Shown: piece by piece, positions 43,851-52,299 of the stretch | Position numbering within the stretch: the stretch's first letter is position 1 | How the letters are laid out: every line of letters starts with the position of its first letter | Assembly: GCA_910586225.1 (NCBI GenBank) | Contig: CAJUIL010000015.1 | Span: 1 to 64,000 of the forward strand | DNA length: 64,000 nt | DNA from: an uncultured Eubacterium sp. | Lineage (GTDB): Bacteria > Bacillota > Clostridia > Lachnospirales > Lachnospiraceae | Direction of reading: 5' to 3' | The notes under the pieces: generated by a model | The model's input: the letters and a program-made list of their open reading frames with translations, nothing else | Told to the model about the DNA's origin: nothing | The model's database searches: none | Program-made: the position numbers and the translations under genes

Positions 43851-44042
43851 ATGCCAAATACGCTGGAAGTAGCGAAGGAAGCGATTGAGCAATTTCAAAA
43901 AATCCAAAAGCATATGCTGTTAGCGAAGGAAGAAAATGCTGTGCGGACGTATGAAAGCTTAAAAGACGATTATTTATCTTTAAAAGCGATTTTAAATATT
44001 GCAGGCGTCAATCTTACCGATATTGATAAGATCAAGGAATAG
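43851..44042 (+). CDS. Small helical protein, paralogue of the 23.3-kb gene
   Basis: 63 residues: MPNTLEVAKEAIEQFQKIQK, HMLLAKEENAVRTYESLKDD, YLSLKAILNIAGVNLTDIDK, IKE. It is about half identical to the 68-residue protein at 23338-23544, including the LAKxENAxxTYxxLK core and the IDxIKE end. The Shine-Dalgarno sequence aggaggtg is excellent and it has its own promoter. It precedes hisZ by about 170 bases, so it may share a transcript with the his genes. Function unknown. Confidence 0.78.
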   Translation: MPNTLEVAKEAIEQFQKIQKHMLLAKEENAVRTYESLKDDYLSLKAILNIAGVNLTDIDKIKE

Positions 44043-44213
44043 AAGTACGGCTGCGGCGGCATACAGGGCGCAAGTCCATGGTTCATGGCTTACGTCCTTA
44101 TTTTTATCCGATATACCCCGGCATATTGGATGATACAAAAAATGACTATACAAACGCATCGAAAACCCGTATACTGGAATACGGAATATTGCAAAAGCGA
44201 GGAGTATATACCT

Positions 44214-45407
44214 ATGAAACAGCATCTACTTCATACCCCGGAGGGGGTCCGGGATATTTATAACGAGGAATGTGAGAAAAAACGATATCTGGAAGAGAAG
44301 CTTCAGCATATAGTAACAACTTATGGATATCATCCGATTCAAACTCCATCGTTTGAATTTTTTGATATTTTTGGAAAGGAAGTCGGTACGGTTCCATCCA
44401 GAGAGCTCTATAAATTTTTTGACCGGGAAGGCAATACGCTTGTGCTGCGTCCGGACATTACGCCGTCCATCGCGCGTTTTGCTTCAAATTATTATATGGA
44501 AGAAACCATGCCGCTGCGCTTTAGCTACAAGGGCAATACGTTTGTCAATACTTCGAGCCTGCAGGGGAGACTCAAGGAAAATACGCAGCTTGGCGCGGAG
44601 CTGATCGGCGACGATACGCCAGACGCGGACGCGGAATGTCTGTCGATGGTTGTCGAATGCCTGCTGCACGCAGGGCTGAAGGAGTTTCAGTTAAGCGTCG
44701 GCCATGTCGGGATCCTGCAGGGAATGATGGAAGCCGCGGGGTTGGATGAAGAAGAGGAGGACAGGCTGCGTGACCTGATTATGAACCATAACTTTTTCGG
44801 CGTGGAAAGCTTTCTTGCGCAAAAGCATCTGGATACTGCGCTGCAGGAGCTTTTTTCAGTCGTTGGGAAAATTTACCAGTCGGCGGAGGAGTTCCAATAC
44901 GCGAAAGAGCTTGCGCGCGGTTATGAAAAAGTATATGCTTCGATCGCGCGTCTGGAAAAGCTGCAGTCTTTGTGCCTGCTGTATGGGATTGATAAATATA
45001 TCAGCTTTGAGCTGGGTGTGATCAGCAGCTATCAGTATTATTCCGGTATGATATTAAAGGGGTATACGTTTGGCAGCGGCGAGCCGGTTGTAAAGGGCGG
45101 CCGTTATGACCGTCTGATGAAGCATTTTGGCAAGGACGCGCCAGCGATCGGTTTTGTCATTGTGATCGACCAGCTGCTGGCTGCGTTATCCAGACAGGGC
45201 GTCGCAATGCAGGCCGGACAGCGCAGCCAGCTTGTCATATACGATGAGGCGCACCGGGAAGATGCGATCGTTTATGCGCGCAGACAACGGGCCGCGGGCT
45301 GCAGCGTGGAGCTGATACTAAAGGCGGCGGATAAGTCAAGAGCGGATTACGAAGCGTATGCGAGCCGCAGCCAGGCTGCGCGGATTCAGTTTATGGATGG
45401 AGAATAG
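44214..45407 (+). CDS. hisZ: ATP phosphoribosyltransferase regulatory subunit HisZ
   Basis: Class II histidyl-tRNA synthetase paralogue that activates short HisG. 397 residues from ATG 44214 (gaggag 9 bases upstream). TPEGVRDIYNEECEKKRYLE, SFEFFDIFGKEVGTVPSREL, FDREGNTLVLRPDITPSIAR and the C-terminal GGRYDRLMKHFGKDAPAIGF are synthetase-like. The anticodon-binding domain of a true HisRS is lacking, and hisG follows with a 4-base gap, which settles HisZ. Confidence 0.94.
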   Translation: MKQHLLHTPEGVRDIYNEECEKKRYLEEKLQHIVTTYGYHPIQTPSFEFFDIFGKEVGTVPSRELYKFFDREGNTLVLRPDITPSIARFASNYYMEETMPLRFSYKGNTFVNTSSLQGRLKENTQLGAELIGDDTPDADAECLSMVVECLLHAGLKEFQLSVGHVGILQGMMEAAGLDEEEEDRLRDLIMNHNFFGVESFLAQKHLDTALQELFSVVGKIYQSAEEFQYAKELARGYEKVYASIARLEKLQSLCLLYGIDKYISFELGVISSYQYYSGMILKGYTFGSGEPVVKGGRYDRLMKHFGKDAPAIGFVIVIDQLLAALSRQGVAMQAGQRSQLVIYDEAHREDAIVYARRQRAAGCSVELILKAADKSRADYEAYASRSQAARIQFMDGE

Positions 45408-45411
45408 ACAG

Positions 45412-46065
45412 ATGGAAGGAAACAGATATTTAACATTTGCCCTCGGAAAAGGCAGGCTGGCAAAAAAGACGCTGGAGCTTTTTGAAAAGATCGGTATTAC
45501 TTGTGAGGAAATGAAGGATAAGGATACGAGAAGGCTGATCTTTGTCAATGAGCAAGAAAAGATGCGTTTTTTCTTAGCTAAGGGGCCGGACGTGCCGACG
45601 TATGTGGAATACGGCGCTGCGGATATCGGAGTTGTCGGGGAAGATACGATATTGGAGGAAAACCGAAAGATCTATGAAGTGCTGGATCTTGGCTTTGGAA
45701 GATGCAGGATGTGCGTCTGCGGCCCTGCGTCCGCGCAGGAATACTTGCAAAAGCGGGAATTGATCCGGGTCGCAACCAAATATCCGCGCATTGCCAAGGA
45801 TTATTTTTATAATAAAAAGCACCAGACGGTAGAGATCATTAAGCTGAATGGTTCGATCGAGCTGGCTCCGATCGTCGGCTTGTCGGAGGTTATCGTGGAC
45901 ATTGTGGAAACGGGGTCGACGCTGCGGGAAAACGGTCTGGAGGTATTGGAGGAGGTTTGTCCGCTGTCCGCAAGGATGGTCGTCAACCCAGTCAGTATGA
46001 AAATGGAGCATGAGCGGATCACGAGACTGATCACGATGCTCAGACATGAGCTTGGAAGGGCATAA
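45412..46065 (+). CDS. hisG: ATP phosphoribosyltransferase, short form
   Basis: First enzyme of histidine synthesis. 217 residues, the short type lacking the C-terminal regulatory domain and so requiring HisZ. YLTFALGKGRLAKKTLELFE, YVEYGAADIGVVGEDTILEE, KLNGSIELAPIVGLSEVIVD and the PRPP-binding IVETGSTLRENGLEV are intact. ATG 45412 lies 4 bases after the hisZ stop, with ggaga upstream. Confidence 0.95.
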   Translation: MEGNRYLTFALGKGRLAKKTLELFEKIGITCEEMKDKDTRRLIFVNEQEKMRFFLAKGPDVPTYVEYGAADIGVVGEDTILEENRKIYEVLDLGFGRCRMCVCGPASAQEYLQKRELIRVATKYPRIAKDYFYNKKHQTVEIIKLNGSIELAPIVGLSEVIVDIVETGSTLRENGLEVLEEVCPLSARMVVNPVSMKMEHERITRLITMLRHELGRA

Positions 46066-46105
46066 ATAAAAGTAATTTCGGATAAAGAATCAGGGAGTGG
46101 ATACT

Positions 46106-47401
46106 ATGAGAATTGTAAAACTCACAAAAGAAACGACACAAAGCCTGCTGGACGAGCTATTAAAAAGAAGCCCGAACAGCTATGGTGAATATGAGGGACG
46201 TGTCAGCGCGATCATTGAGGACGTCCGCACCAGACGGGACGAAGCGGTTTTTGATTATACGAAGCGTTTTGACGGGGCACAGATCCATGCGCACAATGTA
46301 CGGGTGACGCAAGCAGAGATCGACGAAGCTTACGAACAGGTCGACCCTTCGCTGCTTGCGGTAATGAGAAAGGCACTTGTCAATATCCGCAGCTTTCATG
46401 AAAAGCAGCTCCAGCAGTCTTGGTTTACTTCTGGCGAAAACGGCATTTTGCTGGGGCAGAAGGTTACGCCGCTAAAGACAGTGGGCGTGTATGTACCGGG
46501 CGGCAAGGCGGTTTATCCGTCCTCCGTGCTGATGAATACCGTTCCGGCAAAGGTGGCGGGCGTTGAGCGTGTGGTCATGGTGACACCGCCGGACAAGGAC
46601 GGAAAGGTCTGCCCGTCGACATTGGTTGCCGCAAGGGAGGCAGGTGCGGATGAAATCTATAAGGTCGGGGGTGCGCAGGCAGTCGCAGCCTTGGCATTTG
46701 GAACACAGAGCATTCCGCAGGTAGATAAGCTGGTAGGGCCTGGAAATATTTACGTTGCGCTGGCGAAAAAGGCGGTGTTTGGTTATGTCAGCATCGATTC
46801 GATCGCGGGGCCGAGCGAGATACTCGTGCTTGCGGACGAGACGGCGGATCCGGTATATGCGGCGGCGGATCTGCTGTCGCAGGCAGAGCATGACGAGATG
46901 GCTTCCGCGATCCTTATTACAACATCTATGGAGCTGGCGCAGAAGGTGTCCGAGCAGACGGAGCGTTTTCTGGAAAAGCTTTCACGCAGAGATATTATTA
47001 AAAAGTCGCTGGATAATTACGGCTATATTCTGGTGGCTGATCATATGGAGCAGGCGGTGGAGGCTGCAAACGAAATTGCATCCGAGCATCTGGAAATATT
47101 GACAAAGGATCCGTTTGAGGTTATGACCAAGATCCGAAACGCTGGGGCGATCTTCGTTGGGCCATACAGCAGCGAGCCGCTGGGCGATTATTTTGCAGGG
47201 CCAAACCATGTGCTCCCGACCAACGGTACGGCAAGATTTTTCTCTGCGCTGAGCGTTGATGATTTTGTGAAAAAATCCAGCATTATTTCTTATTCGAAGG
47301 AAGCGCTGGAGCCGGTTTACCGGGATATCGTGCAGTTTGCGGAATCCGAGCAGCTGACCGCGCACGCCAATTCGATCCGTGTGCGTTTTGAAAAAGAATG
47401 A
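46106..47401 (+). CDS. hisD: Histidinol dehydrogenase
   Basis: Zn-dependent NAD enzyme doing the last two steps of histidine synthesis. 431 residues. VGVYVPGGKAVYPSSVLMNT, YKVGGAQAVAALAFGTQSIP, VDKLVGPGNIYVALAKKAVF, IAGPSEILVLAD, DLLSQAEHDEMASA (zinc ligands) and NHVLPTNGTARFFSALSVDD are all canonical. ATG 46106 follows agggag; a GTG nine bases upstream is in frame but too near. It lies between hisG and hisIE. Confidence 0.96.
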   Translation: MRIVKLTKETTQSLLDELLKRSPNSYGEYEGRVSAIIEDVRTRRDEAVFDYTKRFDGAQIHAHNVRVTQAEIDEAYEQVDPSLLAVMRKALVNIRSFHEKQLQQSWFTSGENGILLGQKVTPLKTVGVYVPGGKAVYPSSVLMNTVPAKVAGVERVVMVTPPDKDGKVCPSTLVAAREAGADEIYKVGGAQAVAALAFGTQSIPQVDKLVGPGNIYVALAKKAVFGYVSIDSIAGPSEILVLADETADPVYAAADLLSQAEHDEMASAILITTSMELAQKVSEQTERFLEKLSRRDIIKKSLDNYGYILVADHMEQAVEAANEIASEHLEILTKDPFEVMTKIRNAGAIFVGPYSSEPLGDYFAGPNHVLPTNGTARFFSALSVDDFVKKSSIISYSKEALEPVYRDIVQFAESEQLTAHANSIRVRFEKE

Positions 47402-47429
47402 ATGGATCAAAAAGAAAGGTTTACAGATT

Positions 47430-48710
47430 ATGGATAGAAAAATATTAGCGGCGACGCTGTATTTAAAAGACGGCGTACCTGTAAAGGCCCCCGATGACCT
47501 GACTCCCGCAGGAGATCTAAAGGTTCTTGCAAAGGGCTATAATGACGGCGGCATTGATAAAATTTTTGTGTTTGACCTCTCCGATGAGGATCAGGAGCAT
47601 GAAAAAAACATCCACACCATCCGGGAGCTGAACCGTCTGATCGAGATTCCGACGTGCGGCGGCGGCAATGTGCGGCGGTTAGAGGATATTAAAAAGCTGC
47701 TTTACGCCGGATGCAAGCAGGTATTGATCAATGGCTCAAGGCCGTACTGCTTTGCGCTTGTAGATGAAGCTTCCTCAAGGTTTGGGCATGAAAAAATCCT
47801 AGTGTCAGTGAAAAACATTGACTTTGTATTTAAACACAAAGAAGTGATCAAAGAAAAGATCCATGAAATGCTTGTGATGGATCCGAAAATGCTGGATTCG
47901 GTGGAAAATCTGACCGATACGCAGTATGTCGCGCTTTGTGAAAAGCAGGATATGGATTGTATGCTGGGCATATTGCGCAGAGATCATTCCCGCGGCATTT
48001 ACGGCAGCTTTTTAAATGGCGCGAAAGGAGACGCCATGGAATTAAAGTCGATGCTTTCCGAGCAGGGGATCAAAATGGATAATTTTGAACCGGCGCTTAA
48101 ATGGAGTGACTTTAAGCTAAATTCAGACGGTATGGTTCCAGTCATCGCGCAGGACTATCGGACGGGTAATGTGCTGATGCTTGCATATATGAACGAGGAA
48201 GCGTTTAACAAAACGATTGCCACCGGAAAAATGACTTATTACAGCAGAAGCCGCGGAGAGCTTTGGGTCAAGGGCGCTACGTCCGGAAACATCCAGTATG
48301 TCAAGGTACTGACAGCGGACTGCGACCATGACACGATACTCGCCAAAGTATCCCAGGTCGGCGTAGCCTGCCATACGGGCCAGTACAGCTGCTTCCACAA
48401 CGAGATCGTACATAAGGAATATATTGAACGCAATCCACTGAAAGTATTTGAGGAAGAATACGCAGTCATCCACGACCGCAAGATCAATCCGAAGGAGGGC
48501 TCGTATACGAATTATTTATTCGACAAGGGTCTGGATAAGATTTTGAAAAAGGTCGGCGAAGAGGCGACGGAAATCGTGATCGCGGCGAAAAACCCGGATG
48601 CAGAGGAGATCAAATACGAGGCGGCGGACTTTTTATATCATTTGATGGTGCTTATGGTAGAAAAAGGACTGACGTGGGAGGACATCACAAGCGAGCTGTC
48701 CCAGCGCTAA
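47430..48710 (+). CDS. hisIE: HisIE with an N-terminal degenerate HisA/HisF-like barrel
   Basis: 426 residues, twice the usual bifunctional HisIE. Residues about 1-215 are a HisA/HisF-type barrel: LYLKDGVPVKAPDDLTPAGD, GGIDKIFVFDLSDED, IPTCGGGNVRRLEDIKKLLY, AGCKQVLINGS. The catalytic Asp expected in the first strand (as in HisA AIDL or HisF LDV) is not there, so this half is probably inactive. Residues about 220-330 are HisI (YRTGNVLMLAYMNEEAF, KMTYYSRSRGELWVKGATSG, DCDHDTILAKV, GVACHTGQYSCF). The rest is HisE (YTNYLFDKGLDKILKKVGEE, ATEIVIAAKNPD). Similar long forms exist in Lachnospiraceae. hisB, hisC, hisH, hisA and hisF are not in this cluster. Confidence 0.92.
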   Translation: MDRKILAATLYLKDGVPVKAPDDLTPAGDLKVLAKGYNDGGIDKIFVFDLSDEDQEHEKNIHTIRELNRLIEIPTCGGGNVRRLEDIKKLLYAGCKQVLINGSRPYCFALVDEASSRFGHEKILVSVKNIDFVFKHKEVIKEKIHEMLVMDPKMLDSVENLTDTQYVALCEKQDMDCMLGILRRDHSRGIYGSFLNGAKGDAMELKSMLSEQGIKMDNFEPALKWSDFKLNSDGMVPVIAQDYRTGNVLMLAYMNEEAFNKTIATGKMTYYSRSRGELWVKGATSGNIQYVKVLTADCDHDTILAKVSQVGVACHTGQYSCFHNEIVHKEYIERNPLKVFEEEYAVIHDRKINPKEGSYTNYLFDKGLDKILKKVGEEATEIVIAAKNPDAEEIKYEAADFLYHLMVLMVEKGLTWEDITSELSQR

Positions 48711-48717
48711 ACGGATC

Positions 48718-49095
48718 TTGCAAAAAATTGGAATAGCCTGGCCATCTGTGCATAAAATAGAACAAATCGAAAAAGCCTTGGAGCTGTTGGATATGCTTGG
48801 AAATGAATATGCGCAGGCCAGAAAACAATACGTCGAGGAGGTCAGGCGTTCCTTTCACCATATGCAGCCAGAAGAATACGAAGAAGAACCGCAGGCGGGG
48901 GCGGTATCCTTTTTCAAGGTACGGTTTTTGATCGCGGTCTGTATTTTTGCTGCATTTGTACTGTGTGACAGGACGGGAAGCCGGTTTTATGATCATACAA
49001 CGGAAGAGGTTGTGGAATTGTTAAAGCAGGAGAGATTTCAGTCGGAGCTGGATGCGATACGGGAGACTTGGGATGTGATTACGCGGGAGAAGTGA
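48718..49095 (+). CDS. Hypothetical single-pass membrane protein after hisIE
   Basis: Up to 125 residues. A helical N-terminal part (VHKIEQIEKALELLDMLGNE, YAQARKQYVEEVRRSFHHMQ), one transmembrane helix (VRFLIAVCIFAAFVLC, about 67-83) and an extracytoplasmic helix (EEVVELLKQERFQSELDAIR). The start is uncertain: TTG 48718 lies 7 bases after hisIE but has a poor Shine-Dalgarno sequence; GTG 48748 is an alternative. No family is recognised. Confidence 0.6.
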   Translation: MQKIGIAWPSVHKIEQIEKALELLDMLGNEYAQARKQYVEEVRRSFHHMQPEEYEEEPQAGAVSFFKVRFLIAVCIFAAFVLCDRTGSRFYDHTTEEVVELLKQERFQSELDAIRETWDVITREK

Positions 49096-49251
49096 TGGGG
49101 TGGTTTCTGAAGAGGTATACTAAAATTGGACGCGGAGGGAGAGAAATTAGACAGGATAACAGAAGGGAAGAACGGCTGGATATCGCAGACAGATTTAAGA
49201 CAATGAAGCCTTTGTGAACCCCCCTTTAAAGTAAGATATGGTTGAGGAAAG

Positions 49252-49292
49252 AAAAGACCATGCCACAGTGACAGGCACGGTCTCTTTCTTTT
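49252..49292 (+). terminator. Terminator closing the his region
   Basis: aagaccatgcc and ggcacggtct pair with one mismatch around a 9-base loop; the stem extends through A-rich/T-rich flanks (gaaaga / tctttc), followed by tttcttttgg. Confidence 0.65.
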
Positions 49293-49499
49293 GGTCTTGT
49301 AGGCTCTCAAGAGATAAAAAGTATAATTCTGGAATGAGCAATAAAATACAAAGATTTTTTAAAAAATCGAATATTTTGGCATTGTGTGATATATTATAAT
49401 TAGTTATGCACATTAGGGAGGGAAAAATGTGAAACAGACATACAAAGCTAATCTCCAAAAGACTATTGCGGACTTTTATCCTGTATATAGATATGTCGA
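49293..49499. other. AT-rich gap without a gene
   Basis: Together with 49096-49251 this makes about 400 bases between the membrane-protein gene and the DUF3800-like remnant. Apart from the terminator, no ORF, RNA or promoter worth naming is seen. Composition drops to AT-rich, unlike the neighbouring his and rimP genes. Confidence 0.5.
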
Positions 49500-49620
49500 T
49501 GGGTATGCACTATAAGGATATATACAAGTATTGATGAATCTGGAGATTTGGGGTGTGGAACTGGTACAAAAATGCTCACAGATGTGTTGATTTATGATTC
49601 TGAAACCCGAAATATCATAC
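49500..49620 (+). pseudogene. Remnant of a DUF3800-like gene start
   Basis: In one frame the DNA reads RIYTSIDESGDLGCGTGTKM then LTDVLIYDSETRNI. The YxxIDESGDLG...GTK pattern is the N-terminus of DUF3800 proteins. No start codon is in frame (ATGs 49497 and 49506 are in other frames), and the similarity stops after about 40 residues. It is a truncated relic in the non-coding gap before rimP. Confidence 0.5.
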
Positions 49621-49762
49621 CCTATAGGTATTATAAGACACACGCCAGCGTCCTCAAAACCAAAAAACACAAAAAATCCGAGAAATCTGGAAAATTTTCT
49701 GTAAACCCTTGCATTTTCCATCCAAAAGTGCTATTTTATAAAATAAGAATAAAGCAGCTGTT

Positions 49763-49794
49763 AATTGAGAGTGGACCGCAATCCACTCTCAATT
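49763..49794. repeat. 13-bp perfect dyad upstream of rimP
   Basis: aattgagagtgga (49763-49775) and tccactctcaatt (49782-49794) with a 6-base loop. No T-tract follows, so a leader hairpin or operator is as likely as a terminator. It is 65 bases upstream of the rimP start. Confidence 0.6.
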
Positions 49795-49859
49795 CGCGTT
49801 GTACTGCAATTTGATAAAATGTGCAGCGTATCCTGGCAGCATTTAAAGGAGGTGTAAAA

Positions 49860-50327
49860 ATGTCAAGAAGCAAAGAGTATGAACGAAAAACCGAAGAACT
49901 GCTCCTGCCAATTTTGGAGAAGTGTCATTTTGAGCTCGTCGATGTGGAATACGTAAAGGAAGGAAGTACCTGGTTTCTGCGTGCCTATATTGATAAGGAA
50001 GGCGGTATTACAGTCAATGACTGCGAGGATGTGGCCAGAGAAATGAATCCGATCTTGGATGAGCTGGATTATATCGACGGTTCGTACACCTTCGAGGTCA
50101 GCTCGCCGGGACTTGGCAGACCGTTAAAAAAGGAAAAGGATTATGTCAGAAATCTTGGAAAAGACGTGGAAATCCGTACCTATCGTCCCATTATGCATGA
50201 AAAAGAGTTTCATGGAGTGTTACAGGCATATGATGACAGCACGGTTACGATCGTTACGGAGGATGGTGTGGAAGTTTCCTTTGAAAAGAGTGATATTGCC
50301 CTGATTCGCCAGGCACTAGATTTTTGA
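49860..50327 (+). CDS. rimP: Ribosome maturation factor RimP
   Basis: 155 residues needed for 30S assembly. KCHFELVDVEYVKEGSTWFL, RAYIDKEGGITVNDCEDVAR, YTFEVSSPGLGRPLKKEKDY are diagnostic. ATG 49860 has aaaggaggtg. It is first in the nusA-infB operon, the same order as B. subtilis ylxS-nusA-ylxR-ylxQ-infB-rbfA. Confidence 0.95.
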   Translation: MSRSKEYERKTEELLLPILEKCHFELVDVEYVKEGSTWFLRAYIDKEGGITVNDCEDVAREMNPILDELDYIDGSYTFEVSSPGLGRPLKKEKDYVRNLGKDVEIRTYRPIMHEKEFHGVLQAYDDSTVTIVTEDGVEVSFEKSDIALIRQALDF

Positions 50328-50362
50328 GTGCAGCAGTACACATAGATTAGGAGGAGCGAAAA

Positions 50363-51703
50363 ATGAACAATGAATTGTTAGAAGCGTTGAATATATTGGA
50401 AAAAGAAAAAAATATCAGCAAGGATACTCTGCTCGAAGCCATTGAAACGTCATTGATTACCGCCTGTAAAAACCATTTCGGCAAATCCGATAATGTGAAA
50501 GTGGATATGAACCCGGAAACGTGTGAGTATCATGTATTTCAAGGTAAGACTGTCGTGGAGGAGGTGGAGGATCCGGTAATGGAGATCAGCCTTGCGAATG
50601 CGAAGATGATCAACAGCAGGTATGAGCTTGGGGATATGGTCAATATCGAGATCAAGTCTAAGGAATTTGGCCGTATCGCCACGCAGAACGCAAAAAACGT
50701 TATCTTGCAGAAAATCCGCGAGGAAGAGCGTAAAATACTCTGTGATGAATATTACAGCAAGGAAAAGGATATCGTGACCGGCATCGTCCAGCGGTATATG
50801 GGCAGGAACGTCAGTATCAACCTTGGAAAGGTAGACGCGGTGCTGACCGAAAACGAGCAGGTAAGAGGCGAGGTGTTCCAGCCGACGGAGCGTATCAAGC
50901 TCTATATCCTGGAGGTAAAATCTACGTCAAAGGGACCTAAGATCCTTGTGTCCAGAACACATCCAGAGCTGGTCAGGCGGCTGTTCGAATCCGAGGTGAC
51001 AGAGGTTAAGAGCGGTATCGTAGAGATAAAAAGCATTGCGAGAGAAGCCGGAAGCCGTACAAAGATCGCGGTACATTCCAACGACCCGAACGTGGACGCG
51101 GTCGGCGCCTGTGTCGGTTTAAACGGTGCGAGGGTAAATGCGATCGTCAACGAGCTGCGCGGGGAAAAAATTGATATTATTACTTGGAATGATAATCCGG
51201 CGATGCTGATCGAAAACGCATTAAGTCCCGCAAAGGTTATTTCGGTCATTGCGGACGCAGAGGAAAAAAGCGCCAAGGTCGTTGTACCGGATTACCAGCT
51301 GTCACTCGCGATCGGCAAGGAAGGGCAAAACGCAAGGCTGGCGGCAAGGCTGACCGGATTTAAGATCGATATTAAGAGCGAGACGCAGGCGAGAGAAGCC
51401 GGAGACTTTCTGGATTACGAAAACGATTATGAGGATGCGGACGAATACGAGGACTACGAGGATTATGACAGCGAGGCTTATGGATCGGACGGAACGTATG
51501 CAGATGAGGAACAGGAGCTTGCCGACGATGGCTATGCGGAAGGATCCGAAGCTATGGACGATGATTATCCAGAGCAGTCTGACATAAATGCGGGTGAAAG
51601 CACGTATGACACTCAAAGCGATGCAGACGCTATGACATCATCCGAGTGGGAGGATTCGGATGAGACTGACGAAGAGAGCAAGGAAGGTGCGGATGCAGAG
51701 TGA
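50363..51703 (+). CDS. nusA: Transcription termination/antitermination factor NusA
   Basis: 446 residues: an N-terminal RNAP-binding domain (NNELLEALNILEKEKNISKD), S1 (GIVQRYMGRNVSINLGKVDA), KH1 (REAGSRTKIAVHSNDPNVDA, VGACVGLNGARVNAIVNEL) and KH2 (YQLSLAIGKEGQNARLAARL). A long acidic, Tyr/Asp/Glu-rich C-terminal tail of about 95 residues (YENDYEDADEYEDYEDY...) replaces the acidic repeats of proteobacterial NusA and is probably disordered. ATG 50363 follows aggaggag. Confidence 0.96.
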   Translation: MNNELLEALNILEKEKNISKDTLLEAIETSLITACKNHFGKSDNVKVDMNPETCEYHVFQGKTVVEEVEDPVMEISLANAKMINSRYELGDMVNIEIKSKEFGRIATQNAKNVILQKIREEERKILCDEYYSKEKDIVTGIVQRYMGRNVSINLGKVDAVLTENEQVRGEVFQPTERIKLYILEVKSTSKGPKILVSRTHPELVRRLFESEVTEVKSGIVEIKSIAREAGSRTKIAVHSNDPNVDAVGACVGLNGARVNAIVNELRGEKIDIITWNDNPAMLIENALSPAKVISVIADAEEKSAKVVVPDYQLSLAIGKEGQNARLAARLTGFKIDIKSETQAREAGDFLDYENDYEDADEYEDYEDYDSEAYGSDGTYADEEQELADDGYAEGSEAMDDDYPEQSDINAGESTYDTQSDADAMTSSEWEDSDETDEESKEGADAE

Positions 51704-51975
51704 AAACGAAAAAAATTCCTTCCAGAATTTGTGTAGGATGCAGGGAGCCAAGAGAAAAACGGAGCATGGTACGTGTTGTTAAGACAGCGGAAAATGAAAT
51801 CTGCCTGGATGTAACAGGAAGGAAAAACGGGCGCGGAGCTTATATCTGTAAAAATACGGAGTGCCTGCAGCGTGCCATACAGACGAAGGGACTGGAACGT
51901 TCGCTGAAAACACAGATCCCGGAGCAGGTAATAAATTTGTTAAAAGAGGAGATGAGTGCGGTTGAAGCCAGATAA
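51700..51975 (+). CDS. YlxR-family RNA-binding protein (RnpM)
   Basis: 91 residues of the DUF448 fold. The signature RICVGCREPREKRSMVRVV and GRKNGRGAYICKNTECLQRA are clear. B. subtilis YlxR (RnpM) modulates RNase P and also acts as a nucleoid protein. GTG 51700 overlaps the nusA stop; it stands between nusA and the L7Ae gene as in other Bacillota. Confidence 0.92.
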   Translation: MKTKKIPSRICVGCREPREKRSMVRVVKTAENEICLDVTGRKNGRGAYICKNTECLQRAIQTKGLERSLKTQIPEQVINLLKEEMSAVEAR

Positions 51976-52276
51976 GGTGTTGTCAATGATCGGAATAGCA
52001 GCCCGTGCGGGAAGTATTGCAAGCGGTGAGTTTTCCACGGAAAAAGCTGCGAAGGGCGGCAGGGCTTATCTGGTAATCCTTGCGAAAGACGCGTCGCAGA
52101 ATACGAAAAAGCATTTTTCAGATATGTGCGCTTACCGCGAGATACCATATTTTGAATATGCGGATAAGAAACAGCTTGGTAATTGTATCGGAAAGGAATA
52201 CCGGGCGTCATTGGCAGTTACAGATGAAAATCTGGGAGGAGCAATTATCAAAAGGTTAACGGAAACAGAAAACTGA
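51956..52276 (+). CDS. L7Ae/YlxQ-family RNA-binding protein
   Basis: About 106 residues of the L7Ae/L30e fold: VLSMIGIAARAGSIASGEFS, GRAYLVILAKDASQNTKKHF, YFEYADKKQLGNCIGKEYRA. B. subtilis YlxQ binds K-turns. Two starts are possible: GTG 51956 (4 bases after agaggag) or TTG 51962 (10 bases); both overlap the ylxR end. Confidence 0.9.
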   Translation: MRLKPDKVLSMIGIAARAGSIASGEFSTEKAAKGGRAYLVILAKDASQNTKKHFSDMCAYREIPYFEYADKKQLGNCIGKEYRASLAVTDENLGGAIIKRLTETEN

Positions 52277-52299
52277 ATAATGGAGGTAATAGATAGTTT

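Noticed and set aside
44043..44213. Possible His T-box leader before hisZ
   Set aside because: The 170-base gap lacks the conserved T-box element (AGGGTGGnACCGCG-like) and an antiterminator/terminator pair.
49476..49721. 81-residue - strand ORF before rimP
   Set aside because: Overlaps the DUF3800-like frame, has no ribosome-binding site and no recognisable sequence.
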